A DNA stretch of 12,226 nt from an uncultured Mycoplasmatota bacterium (GCA_947572405.1 CANPBV010000046.1:1-12226); one strand, 5' to 3'; counted from the stretch's first letter, positions 1 to 7,124 are shown. Numbers and translations are program-made. Notes: generated by a model not told the origin, from the letters alone.

Positions 1-84
1 TATTTTGTCAACAATAGGAAATAAAGTTCTTACCCCTCACTATATCTTTCTACAACTGTTCTATAAATTCCTATCCTTTTCCAT

Positions 85-118
85 AAAAAAACAAATAAAC
101 TTTAAAAACCTATTTGTT
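85..118 (-). terminator. Intrinsic terminator after mraY
   Basis: On the minus strand an 8-bp AT-rich stem (AACAAATA at 111-118, TATTTGTT at 90-97) with a 13-nt loop is followed by a run of T. The left arm overlaps the TAA stop of mraY. The stem is weak in GC, but its position and T-tract are what is expected. It would end the peptidase-murE-mraY transcript, so the next cell-wall gene, if any lies beyond the left edge, would need its own promoter. A TTGACA hexamer on the minus strand at 6-11 could be the -35 of such a promoter; its -10 would be outside the window. Confidence 0.6.
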
Positions 119-1109
119 ATATCCACACTCCAAAAGCAATTGCCATCATACTTAATATTGCTCCCACAACCCAAAATCCTTTTACAATATCTTGTTCTTT
201 ATATCCTAATTTTTCAAAATGATGATGTAATGGTGCCATCAAAAATATTTTTTTATGAAAATACATAACTGAAATCATTTGAATAATACATACAAGCGTT
301 TCAATAATAAACACTCCTGCTACAATCACTAAAGTAATTTCATGACTAGTAATAATGGCAACGCTTGCTAATGTAGCACCTAAAGATAAAGAGCCAGTAT
401 CCCCCATAAATACTTTGGCGGGATGTGTATTATAAACTAAAAATCCTAATAATGAGCCTACTAAGACAAAACAGAAAATTGCGATATCTTCACTTCCTGA
501 TACCCAATTAGAATTCCAACTAATCAGTCCAAAGGCGAGAAAAGTCATAACAGATAATCCTCCTGCCAAACCATCTAATCCATCTGTCAAATTGACTGCA
601 TTACTGCTAGCTACTAAAATAAATAGTAAGAAGATTCCATAAAACCAACCCATATCAATACGAATTCCTAAAGTATGGACATCTAAAACAGGTTCATTTC
701 CACTTTTCATAAAAATAAAGAAGAATACAAGTGCAATAAAAAGTTGACCAAATAATTTTTGTATTTCAGTCAACCCTTCATTATTATGCTTCCTGATAAT
801 TAAAAAGTCATCAATGAATCCTAAAATTGCATACCCAATAAATACGAACATGACTATAAATAAGTTTTCTGAAAATTCTATTTTTCCCATCAATAATAAA
901 ATGATAATTGTTACAATTGTAGGAATGATAAAAATAAGCCCCCCCATTGTGGGTGTTCCTTCTTTATCTTTATGTTTCTGAGCTAAGAAAACACTAACTT
1001 GCTGTTTAATTTTCAATTTTTTTAAAAATGGAATTAACACAAATCCAAAAATGACCGATATAATAAACCCTATCATAAGCGCTAGTACAGCTTTTGCTAA
1101 AATTAACAT
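117..1109 (-). CDS. mraY: Phospho-N-acetylmuramoyl-pentapeptide-transferase MraY
   Basis: Integral membrane enzyme that transfers phospho-MurNAc-pentapeptide from UDP to undecaprenyl phosphate, making lipid I. The 330-aa protein shows the family landmarks: GTPTMGG at 51-57, the paired aspartates in IDDF (100-101), NLTDGLDG at 173-180, the catalytic-site FMGDTGS (Asp 236) and the histidine cluster PLHHHFE near 294-298. About ten hydrophobic segments alternate with these cytoplasmic motifs, and the length is slightly short of the usual 320-360 range midpoint. I chose the ATG at 1109: an AGGAG lies 9 nt before it, whereas the in-frame ATG at 1118 directly abuts that AGGAG and has no spacing. The gene starts 12 nt after the murE stop, whose TAG is part of the same Shine-Dalgarno stretch, so the two are very probably co-transcribed and coupled. 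Identification is firm. Confidence 0.97.
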   Translation of the reverse strand: MLILAKAVLALMIGFIISVIFGFVLIPFLKKLKIKQQVSVFLAQKHKDKEGTPTMGGLIFIIPTIVTIIILLLMGKIEFSENLFIVMFVFIGYAILGFIDDFLIIRKHNNEGLTEIQKLFGQLFIALVFFFIFMKSGNEPVLDVHTLGIRIDMGWFYGIFLLFILVASSNAVNLTDGLDGLAGGLSVMTFLAFGLISWNSNWVSGSEDIAIFCFVLVGSLLGFLVYNTHPAKVFMGDTGSLSLGATLASVAIITSHEITLVIVAGVFIIETLVCIIQMISVMYFHKKIFLMAPLHHHFEKLGYKEQDIVKGFWVVGAILSMMAIAFGVWI

Positions 1110-1121
1110 GTATCTCATCTC

Positions 1122-2468
1122 CTAAATGATTTCTAAAACAATTTGTTTTTCATCAAATTCTAATTTTTCTTTTCCAATAATTTGGTAAGTTTCATGTCCT
1201 TTACCAAGCACTAATAGTATATCATTATTTTCTAACATTTGTATACCCTTTATAATGGCATTTTTACGGTTTACAATAACTTCATAATTTGTATTTTCCA
1301 AATTATCTATCATATCATCTATAATATCATTTGGATCTTCTAATCTAGGATTATCACTTGTAAATATTGCCAAAGTAGATAAATCTGTTGCAATTTTAGC
1401 CATTTCTGGCCTTTTCGTTTTGTCTCTATTTCCACCACATCCAACAATAGTGTAAATGTGATTCGGCTTTAGGCCCTCTACAGCTTTTACTACATTTTTA
1501 ACGGCATCTGGTGTATGCGCATAATCAATTATAATTCTATTTGTATCATAAAAAACAGTATCCATTCTTCCACTAGGTGCTTTCAAGGTTGGAATTATCT
1601 CTTTTATTTTATCAATCTCTATGTTTTCCTCTAATAATAAAATGATTGTTACTAATACATTATAAACATTATGTTTTCCTAATAAAGCAGTATGAAATTC
1701 AAATTCTTGATCTTGCTTTTTTATTGTTAATTTGCTTCCATTAGATGTCATTTCATAATCTAAAATTTGATAATCAGCTTCCCCAAATCCATAAGTAATA
1801 TTACTACTATCTTTTAACAGGAAATAATTTTTATAATCATCATCAATATTCACAATTGCTTTTTTTGACATTCTAAATAATTTTTGTTTTGCTAATGCAT
1901 AAGATTTCATATCCAAATGATAATCTAAATGATCCTTCGTTAAGTTTGTAAATACGGCATAGGAAAACTCCAGGCCTTCTACTCTATTCATGGAAAGTGC
2001 ATGACTACTCACTTCCATCATAACATACTCTACTCCATTTTCTTTTGCATATAATAATATTTCATAAATTTCATTAATTTCTGGAGTTGTATTTTGTAGG
2101 TCTTTCACCTTCTCGCCATTTACATAAAAACCAATAGTTCCAACATATGCCACTTTTTTTCCAAGCTTTATGAAAGCTTCATATGTAAGAAAGCATTCCG
2201 TTGTTTTCCCATTTGTACCTGTAATACCTATCAATTTTATGTCTTTAAGCTGATCATAATATTCCTCTTTTAAAGCTTTTATTAAATAGTCCTTTGTATT
2301 ATTTACAATTAAAGTATCAACCTCGTATAGTCCATGTTCAGCTACTACTGTAGTAGCTCCATTGTTGATAGCGTCCTCTATATATTCATGCCCATCATTA
2401 TTGAGCGTTTTCAAAGCAACAAAAGTATCGCCTTTTTTTATTTTCCTGGAATCTGTTTTTATTTTCAT
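1122..2468 (-). CDS. murE: UDP-N-acetylmuramyl-tripeptide synthetase MurE (DNPR type)
   Basis: Cytoplasmic Mur ligase that adds the third amino acid to UDP-MurNAc-L-Ala-D-Glu using ATP. The 448-aa protein has the short N-terminal Mur domain (TDSRKIKKGDTFVAL), the ATP loop GTNGKTT (84-90), NTTP (126-129), SSHAL (154-158), the lysine that is carbamylated in the family (YALAK, Lys 194), DYAHTPD (315-321), GCGGNRDKTKRP (343-354) and GKGHE near the end. DNPR at 372-375 is the signature of meso-diaminopimelate-adding MurE, so DAP is the inferred substrate. The start is the ATG at 2468, preceded by AGAGGTG at 7-nt spacing. An in-frame GTG at 2525 would add 19 residues but lacks an RBS and family similarity. 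It follows the M3-type peptidase gene by 66 nt with no convincing promoter or terminator between, so both likely share a transcript. A second MurE-like gene lies upstream. Confidence 0.95.
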   Translation of the reverse strand: MKIKTDSRKIKKGDTFVALKTLNNDGHEYIEDAINNGATTVVAEHGLYEVDTLIVNNTKDYLIKALKEEYYDQLKDIKLIGITGTNGKTTECFLTYEAFIKLGKKVAYVGTIGFYVNGEKVKDLQNTTPEINEIYEILLYAKENGVEYVMMEVSSHALSMNRVEGLEFSYAVFTNLTKDHLDYHLDMKSYALAKQKLFRMSKKAIVNIDDDYKNYFLLKDSSNITYGFGEADYQILDYEMTSNGSKLTIKKQDQEFEFHTALLGKHNVYNVLVTIILLLEENIEIDKIKEIIPTLKAPSGRMDTVFYDTNRIIIDYAHTPDAVKNVVKAVEGLKPNHIYTIVGCGGNRDKTKRPEMAKIATDLSTLAIFTSDNPRLEDPNDIIDDMIDNLENTNYEVIVNRKNAIIKGIQMLENNDILLVLGKGHETYQIIGKEKLEFDEKQIVLEII

Positions 2469-2534
2469 AAAAAAACACCTCTTAGTATAAGATATGTTTT
2501 TATGAAGGTTTTGTGCCTTTAACACACATTTAGT

Positions 2535-3539
2535 TTATTTTTTGATAAAACTAGCCCTCTTTTTTTCTAACAATTTAAAGTCGTTATCTCGCCAATGAAA
2601 ACCAGCCATTTTTAAATATTCTGTCACATTATCACTTTCAAGTTCTTGCAAATAAATTAAATCATATAATTGCTTTTCATAATCCCCATGATACCTTTCT
2701 AATAATTCCAAAGCACCTAGATAAGAATATATTTCAGTGAGTCTTTCTTCTACGGAAATCAAAGCAAATGAGCTAAATATAGAGGGTTGTTTTATTTTTT
2801 TAGAATAGCTTACAATATCATTATAAGTATCAATAGAACTTTTTCTTTTTCCTTCTACATCTATATTTTTTTCCTCTAAAAATATTCGCGCCAAAGCTTC
2901 AAAGTATCTGCCATCTATTTCAGAAAATAATATTCCACATTTGCTTTTTGAGACCTGCAAATCTAATACATGAATCAGTACATGTCCCATTTCATGTATT
3001 AAGGTAACAAATGTTTCAACAAATGTATCTTTTTTTACAATCATAAATGGAACCATAAAATGATTTAGTTGATAAACAGTTCCACGATAAGGAAACAAAT
3101 TTTTTTCCTGACAATAAAAAAAGTGTGTAGAAAAATATTTCTGGTAATATATTTTTAAAAACTGAGCTAGTTTTTTTGATGGAAACCAATCAATAAATTC
3201 CTCCAGTAAAGATAAAATATCCTGAATAGAGAAATCTATTCTCTTCACTTTACCACTAGAAGGAATCTGATTAAATCGCTTTTTAAAATGATCCAAATAG
3301 AAAGCCTGTTCTTCCTCTATTCGATTATTTACATATGTTATATTATCATAAATATTTTTAATTTGCCTTTTTATACTTTGCAATTTTTCCAATCTTTGAT
3401 CGCCAACTAAAGAAAGTAATTCATCTATAATAGCAAGATCAAAATCACGATAGCATCTCTCTAATGAAGGGGCTTGTAATAATTTTTCCCTCATTGTTCT
3501 TAAAAGAGTGATATCCCATTTATATTCTTTTAACTGCAT
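2535..3539 (-). CDS. Compact M3-family (oligoendopeptidase-like) zinc metallopeptidase
   Basis: Predicted soluble zinc peptidase of 334 aa; no signal peptide or membrane segment is evident, so it is probably cytoplasmic. The zinc site reads LIHEMGH (His 182, Glu 183, His 186), and FSEIDGRYFEAL carries the third ligand Glu 207, aligning with the FLAEVASTFNEAL-type motif of PepF/M3 enzymes at nearly the same spacing. The segment PYRGTVYQLNHFMVPF before the zinc site and the C-terminal SDNVTEYLKMAGF also resemble M3 enzymes. Typical M3 oligoendopeptidases have about 550-600 residues, so this is roughly half size; residues 45-90 look helical or coiled-coil rather than like the usual N-terminal lobe. 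ATG 3539 is preceded by GGGGA at 6-nt spacing and a sigma-A promoter. It probably heads an operon with murE and mraY. Substrate unknown; a role in peptide recycling is speculation. Confidence 0.8.
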   Translation of the reverse strand: MQLKEYKWDITLLRTMREKLLQAPSLERCYRDFDLAIIDELLSLVGDQRLEKLQSIKRQIKNIYDNITYVNNRIEEEQAFYLDHFKKRFNQIPSSGKVKRIDFSIQDILSLLEEFIDWFPSKKLAQFLKIYYQKYFSTHFFYCQEKNLFPYRGTVYQLNHFMVPFMIVKKDTFVETFVTLIHEMGHVLIHVLDLQVSKSKCGILFSEIDGRYFEALARIFLEEKNIDVEGKRKSSIDTYNDIVSYSKKIKQPSIFSSFALISVEERLTEIYSYLGALELLERYHGDYEKQLYDLIYLQELESDNVTEYLKMAGFHWRDNDFKLLEKKRASFIKK

Positions 3540-3556
3540 AATAATCCCCGATTAGT

Positions 3557-3584
3557 ATTCTATCAAAAACAAAAGAAAAGTCAA
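3557..3584 (-). promoter_or_regulatory. Sigma-A promoter for the M3 peptidase-murE-mraY operon
   Basis: Minus-strand -35 TTGACT (3579-3584), 16-bp spacer and -10 TAGAAT (3557-3562). Transcription would start near 3550, giving a leader of only about ten nucleotides that still contains the GGGGA ribosome-binding site of the peptidase gene. No equally good promoter was found before murE at 2468. Confidence 0.7.
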
Positions 3585-3797
3585 GAAAAAATTAACTTGA
3601 AAAAGTACAATATTATAAACTTAAAAAGAATAAATTATACTAATTCAACCTTTTTTACTAAATTTTACCTTTGATACATTCCTTTTACTCTAGGTACTGT
3701 ACGATTTATACTTTTATCAGCTTACAACCATTTCTATAATAGTCACTACAAATTTATAATAGGTTCCCAAAACCATTCTCATACTATAATATGATTA
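3585..3797. other. AT-rich spacer without recognised features
   Basis: This gene-free stretch separates the second murE from the peptidase promoter. I see no ORF, tRNA, clear T-tailed hairpin or repeat. Several TATAAT-like hexamers occur on the minus strand (for example within 3607-3640), but none has a good -35 partner, as expected by chance in such AT-rich DNA. Termination of the upstream murE-like gene must occur here or readthrough must reach the peptidase gene; the sequence does not decide this. Confidence 0.4.
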
Positions 3798-5171
3798 TTA
3801 TTTTTTCTTAATAGAAGACAATTTGTACTGGTCAACTACAGTTCTATCATGAAAAGGAATTCTCTCATTTCCTATAATCATTACTTCTTCATGCCCTTTT
3901 CCCAAAATGAGTAATACATCATTTTCTTTCAATTTCGAAATACCTTTATAAATCGCTTCTTTCCGATCTTTACATACTTCATAATTGGTCTTTTCTAAAC
4001 CATCTATCATATCATCAATGATTTGCTCAAATGGTTCTTCGTGTAAATCATCACTTGTAAAAATTGCATATTTACATAAACTCGTAGCAAGCATTGCCAT
4101 AATTGGTCTTTTCATGCGATCCCTAGAACCTGTACAGCCAAACACCACATAAATATCTCCTATTGTTGCTTCCTTAATTGTACTAATTACTTTTTCTAAA
4201 GCATCTGGTGTATGAGCGTAATCGATAACAATTAAATTCGTTTTATAGTTAATCATTTCCATTCTTCCACTTGGACTTTCCAAATGGTTTAAAATGCTGG
4301 GCTCTATTACAATATTCATTTGTTCTAATATGATTAATGCAGATAACAAATTTAGGATATTATATTTTCCTATTAAATTGGTTTTTATTTTAAATTTTTT
4401 TCCTTGATATTCATAGTAAAATTTAGTACCAGATAAAGACACTTCAAAGTCAAGAATCTGATAATCTCCCCCATAAAATCCATAAGTTATATTACGATTT
4501 TTTGGCAACAAATAATAATTTTTATAGGCATCATCATCATTGATAAGCGCTAATCCATTGAAAGGCAAATATTCAAATAGTTTTTGTTTGGCCAAAGCAT
4601 AGTTTTTCATTGTTTTATGATAATCCAAATGATCCTGGGTCAAATTAGTAAAAATGGCACATTGAAACGGAACTCCTTCTAATCTCCCATAGGCTAATCC
4701 TTGACTACTCGCTTCCAGTATTACATATTTACAATGTTCCTCATAAGCTTTTAGTAATAATTCATACAAATCACAAACATCTGGAGTAGTATTATTTAAA
4801 TTTTCTTTCTTTTCCATTCCAACATAGAACCCAATTGTTCCAATATATGCAGACTTGTTTCCTGAAAAGTTGAGGAGTTCAGATAGCAAATAAGCACTAG
4901 TCGTTTTTCCATTCGTTCCTGTAATTCCAATAATTGTCATTTGTTCTAGATATTGATTATAGTTTTGCTTTAATTCCTGTAATAAATATTCCCGTGGATT
5001 TTCTACATTGAGTGTTTCCACTGAATAAGAACCATGTTCGCAAACAATTTTACTGGCACCATTTTCTATCGCTTTGGAAATATAAACATCCCCATTACTA
5101 TTAATCCCTTTTAAAGCAACAAAGGTATCCCCTTTTTTTACTTTTCTAGAATCTGTCTTTATTGTTATCAT
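3798..5171 (-). CDS. murE: Second MurE-like Mur ligase with altered specificity motif (DDLH)
   Basis: Paralogue of the MurE encoded at 1122-2468, 457 aa, colinear along the whole length. Retained: TDSRKVKKGDTFVAL at the N-terminus, ATP loop GTNGKTT (85-91), NTTP (127-130), the carbamylated-lysine motif YALAK (Lys 195), DYAHTP (318-323), RDRMKRP and GKGHE. Changed: the amino-acid-selecting DNPR motif is DDLH (374-377), SSHAL is SSQGL (155-159), and GCGGNRD is GCTGSRD. The ATPase and UDP-MurNAc dipeptide sites therefore look intact, while the pocket for the incoming amino acid does not match the DAP type. It could add another residue (lysine, ornithine or other) or act on a different acceptor. 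The start is ATG 5171, with AAGGTGA 6 nt upstream; an ATG at 5240 lies upstream of the promoter and is rejected. Own promoter, divergent from the UPF0316 gene. Confidence 0.88.
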   Translation of the reverse strand: MITIKTDSRKVKKGDTFVALKGINSNGDVYISKAIENGASKIVCEHGSYSVETLNVENPREYLLQELKQNYNQYLEQMTIIGITGTNGKTTSAYLLSELLNFSGNKSAYIGTIGFYVGMEKKENLNNTTPDVCDLYELLLKAYEEHCKYVILEASSQGLAYGRLEGVPFQCAIFTNLTQDHLDYHKTMKNYALAKQKLFEYLPFNGLALINDDDAYKNYYLLPKNRNITYGFYGGDYQILDFEVSLSGTKFYYEYQGKKFKIKTNLIGKYNILNLLSALIILEQMNIVIEPSILNHLESPSGRMEMINYKTNLIVIDYAHTPDALEKVISTIKEATIGDIYVVFGCTGSRDRMKRPIMAMLATSLCKYAIFTSDDLHEEPFEQIIDDMIDGLEKTNYEVCKDRKEAIYKGISKLKENDVLLILGKGHEEVMIIGNERIPFHDRTVVDQYKLSSIKKK

Positions 5172-5183
5172 GCAATCACCTTC

Positions 5184-5209
5184 AACAATTATTTTACTAT
5201 AAAATTGTT
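5184..5209. promoter_or_regulatory. Inverted repeat over the second murE promoter (possible operator)
   Basis: AACAATT (5184-5190) and its exact reverse complement AATTGTT (5203-5209) are separated by 12 bp. The repeat covers the -10 box and the expected start of transcription of the second murE gene and lies between the divergent genes. It could bind a repressor or form a small hairpin at the 5' end of the transcript. AT-rich 7-bp arms can also arise by chance. Confidence 0.35.
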
Positions 5210-5219
5210 TTCGTAGCAA
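5191..5219 (-). promoter_or_regulatory. Sigma-A promoter for the second murE gene
   Basis: Minus-strand -35 TTGCTA (5214-5219), 17-bp spacer and -10 TAAAAT (5191-5196); transcription would start near 5184, about 13 nt before the ATG, with the AAGGTGA site in the leader. No comparably good promoter was found on the plus strand for the UPF0316 gene in the shared 103-bp intergenic region. Confidence 0.55.
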
Positions 5220-5274
5220 CCAAACGAATAAAAAAAACATATTTGTTTCAAAATAATTTTAGAGAGGAGAATTT

Positions 5275-5784
5275 ATGAATATTCCTTTATATTGTATGAT
5301 ATTTTTTTCCAAAGTGATTGAAAATGCACTAGCCACTTTACGCTTAATTGTTGTTGCAAATGGAAAAAAATGGCTTGGAGCAATTCTACAGTTTATTGTT
5401 GCGCTAGTCTGGGTTTTCGTTACAGGCGCTGTTGTAACTGGTATCAAAGAAGATCCATTTAAGATTATTGTATTTGCGGTTGGCTCTTTTGTTGGATCCT
5501 ATGTGGGTTCTATCATAGAGGAAAAGTTAGCACTTGGCAATAATATGATTACAGCGATCGTAGAACCTAAATTTTATCCTTCTATTATAAAAGCATTAAA
5601 AAAAGAACACTATGGGGTTACAATTTTAGAAGGAAACGAACAAAATAAAATAATTTTACTCATTGTAATTCCTAGAAAGGAAAGAACAGAGGTAACCGAT
5701 ATTATTACCAAGTATGATCCTAACGCATTTATTAGCGCGGAAAAAGTTGTTCCAATTTCGCAAACTCATTTGCAACATCCGTAA
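5275..5784 (+). CDS. UPF0316 membrane protein (DUF5698 plus DUF2179)
   Basis: A 169-aa protein of the UPF0316 family, function not established. The N-terminal half contains three hydrophobic segments (about 3-27, 34-57 and 62-82) with the family-like run ENALATLRLIVVANGKK and a glycine-rich third helix. The C-terminal part from about residue 90 is a soluble DUF2179-type alpha/beta domain (ITAIVEPKF, YGVTILEG, IILLIVIPRKE), which in other proteins behaves as a small ligand-sensing or regulatory domain. ATG 5275 has an AGAGGAG site 6 nt upstream. It is the only confident plus-strand gene here, divergent from the second murE. Its last 17 codons overlap the 3' end of the convergent phosphodiesterase gene by 53 bp. 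The family call rests on recalled sequence features and is fairly secure; the role is unknown. Confidence 0.85.
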   Translation: MNIPLYCMIFFSKVIENALATLRLIVVANGKKWLGAILQFIVALVWVFVTGAVVTGIKEDPFKIIVFAVGSFVGSYVGSIIEEKLALGNNMITAIVEPKFYPSIIKALKKEHYGVTILEGNEQNKIILLIVIPRKERTEVTDIITKYDPNAFISAEKVVPISQTHLQHP

Positions 5785-6403
5785 TAATATAAATATCTTT
5801 TCGATTTTCTAACAATTTTAATACTTGCTCTTTTTGATTGATTGTAAAAAATCCAATCTTTTTGTTCATATGAATTTGTTCTATATAATGATAACTAAAG
5901 AAATTATAATCAAAATGATTATATATTTTACTATTATTTAGAGAATAACCAATGAATAATCCAACTTTGATTGTTGGTTTTATTTTTTTGATATGTTTTA
6001 AACTATTGTACCAAAAACTAACAATGGTAATATTCAATTGAGGATATTTTTTCATGATTTCAATAACTTTGTCGGCTAATTCTTTTCTATCTTCTTTTAG
6101 CTCTATACAAATCATTTTATCGCTATGAATGCTGTTTAATAATTCTTCTAATGTTAATATGGATTCTTTTCCAAATTGATATTGTTTTAGTTCTTCTAAA
6201 GTCATATATTTGACAATTCCAATGCCATCACTGACAAAATCAATAACTGGATCATGTATTACTACAACTTCTAAATCTTTTGTCAGTCTAACATCACACT
6301 CTACCCCATCTACATAAAACTTGGATAATGCATTTAATAATGACTGCTTTGAATTTCCTATGTCATTTTTGGAAAGTTTTCCTCTATGAGCAATTAATTT
6401 CAT
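5732..6403 (-). CDS. Glycerophosphodiester phosphodiesterase family protein
   Basis: Predicted hydrolase of glycerophosphodiesters (products sn-glycerol-3-phosphate and an alcohol), 223 aa, no signal peptide, hence cytoplasmic. It shows the GDPD TIM-barrel landmarks: AHRG at 5-8, ECDVRLTKD (Glu 35, Asp 37), IHDP (His 50, Asp 51), TLEELL at 84-89, CIELKE (Glu 101, Lys 103) and a terminal TDVANEFAKL. The usual PENT segment after HRG is replaced by IGNSKQS, a departure from the consensus, and the protein is at the short end of the family. The start must be ATG 6403, since HRG lies within eight residues, yet no Shine-Dalgarno is present and a strong terminator ends 14 nt upstream. A TATATT at 6409-6414 would place the transcript start on the A of the ATG, so leaderless expression is possible. 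It overlaps the UPF0316 gene at its 3' end. Confidence 0.88.
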   Translation of the reverse strand: MKLIAHRGKLSKNDIGNSKQSLLNALSKFYVDGVECDVRLTKDLEVVVIHDPVIDFVSDGIGIVKYMTLEELKQYQFGKESILTLEELLNSIHSDKMICIELKEDRKELADKVIEIMKKYPQLNITIVSFWYNSLKHIKKIKPTIKVGLFIGYSLNNSKIYNHFDYNFFSYHYIEQIHMNKKIGFFTINQKEQVLKLLENRKDIYIITDVANEFAKLEQLFPR

Positions 6404-6416
6404 ATTATAATATATG

Positions 6417-6444
6417 AAAAAAAATAAAGAAATATTCTCTATTT
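6417..6444 (-). terminator. Intrinsic terminator of the thyA-dfrA-tmk operon
   Basis: On the minus strand a 10-bp stem (AAATAGAGAA at 6435-6444, TTCTTTATTT at 6422-6431, one G-T pair) closes a TAT loop and is followed by a T-run. The stem contains the TAG stop of tmk. It separates the thymidylate operon from the phosphodiesterase gene downstream. Confidence 0.75.
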
Positions 6445-7119
6445 TTCTAATTCTTCTTTTACATAAGCATAAATTTCTTCATGAATTTCAGGAATACTTT
6501 TTATATCATTTCCTATATTACATTCAATTTTTTTAAAACCATATAAATCGGCTATTTCAAGATAAGCCTGTTCTGCATGTTTTAAATGTTCAGAATCTGA
6601 TTCATTCTGGTCTAGTTTTTCTGTTCTGTTTTTTCGAAGTACCGTTGCCTGTTCAAAAGGCATATGAAGAAAAACACGAATGTCTGGTCTTGGAAGCTCT
6701 AACAAACCAAACTCCAGATCTTCTATCCAATGATACATCTTTTTTCTCTTTTCTTTTTCTACTATTTTTCCGCCTTGATGAGCCATATTAGAATAGGTGT
6801 ATCGGTCTAATATAACATGAATACCATTCTCTAATAAAAATAAAATTTTTGGAAGATTATATTTCCTATCTGCTGCATAATAAAGAGAAGATACTTCTGG
6901 ATCTACTGTTGGTGCCCCTTCAGGAAAGTATCCTTCTCCAATATGAGGTTTTCCCAAATAACAGCCCCCAACAATTCTACCTGTAGGAGAATTATAATTA
7001 GGAAAAGAAAATTCTTCTATTTTATATCCTTCTTTTTTTAATCCCTCTAATAAAAATTTTGTTTGTGTTTCTTTTCCAGAACAGTCTGTTCCTTCAATAA
7101 CTATTAGTTTTCCTCTCAT
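6439..7119 (-). CDS. tmk: Thymidylate kinase (dTMP kinase), GTDCSGKETQ type
   Basis: Phosphorylates dTMP to dTDP with ATP in the cytoplasm. The 226-aa protein begins with the nucleotide loop EGTDCSGKETQ (9-19) in place of the common GxDGAGKTTQ, then FSFPNYNSPTGRIV, the DR motif LDRYTYSNMAHQG (Asp 105, Arg 106) and an arginine-bearing lid region (LRKNRTEKLDQNESD, 161-175). This deviating loop is known to me from a clostridial and related thymidylate kinase subgroup and keeps the catalytic lysine. ATG 7119 lies 5 nt after the dfrA stop, with AGAGGT formed by the last dfrA codons and stop, so translation is coupled. Last gene of thyA-dfrA-tmk; the terminator stem includes its stop codon. Genomic context (thymidylate synthase and dihydrofolate reductase) strongly supports dTMP as the substrate. 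Confidence 0.93.
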   Translation of the reverse strand: MRGKLIVIEGTDCSGKETQTKFLLEGLKKEGYKIEEFSFPNYNSPTGRIVGGCYLGKPHIGEGYFPEGAPTVDPEVSSLYYAADRKYNLPKILFLLENGIHVILDRYTYSNMAHQGGKIVEKEKRKKMYHWIEDLEFGLLELPRPDIRVFLHMPFEQATVLRKNRTEKLDQNESDSEHLKHAEQAYLEIADLYGFKKIECNIGNDIKSIPEIHEEIYAYVKEELEK

Positions 7120-7124
7120 TTTAT

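Noticed and set aside
14..74. Inverted repeat ATAGGAA / TTCCTAT at the left edge
   Set aside because: Arms of 7 bp are 47 bp apart with no further pairing inside; likely chance in AT-rich DNA.
5..268. 87-codon open frame on the plus strand
   Set aside because: Most of it is antisense to the 3' end of mraY, it has no ribosome-binding site, and its product resembles no protein; a by-product of AT-rich sequence.
2480..2492. TATACT box and small inverted repeat TCTTA-N3-TAAGA just before murE
   Set aside because: No -35 at a suitable distance, and the implied transcript start would remove the ribosome-binding site; the arms are only 5 bp.
2334..2522. 62-codon plus-strand open frame opposite the start of murE
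   Set aside because: Antisense to well-supported murE coding sequence, no ribosome-binding site or recognisable product.
2469..2525. GTG start giving the first MurE 19 extra residues
   Set aside because: No ribosome-binding site at the GTG, whereas AGAGGTG precedes ATG 2468 at a normal distance.
5172..5240. Upstream ATG giving the second MurE 23 extra residues
   Set aside because: The extension covers the promoter and lacks a ribosome-binding site; both MurE copies begin naturally with the I-K-T-D-S-R motif right after the chosen start.
5259..5447. 62-codon minus-strand open frame opposite the start of the UPF0316 gene
   Set aside because: Lies antisense to a gene with a good Shine-Dalgarno and family similarity; no start signals of its own.
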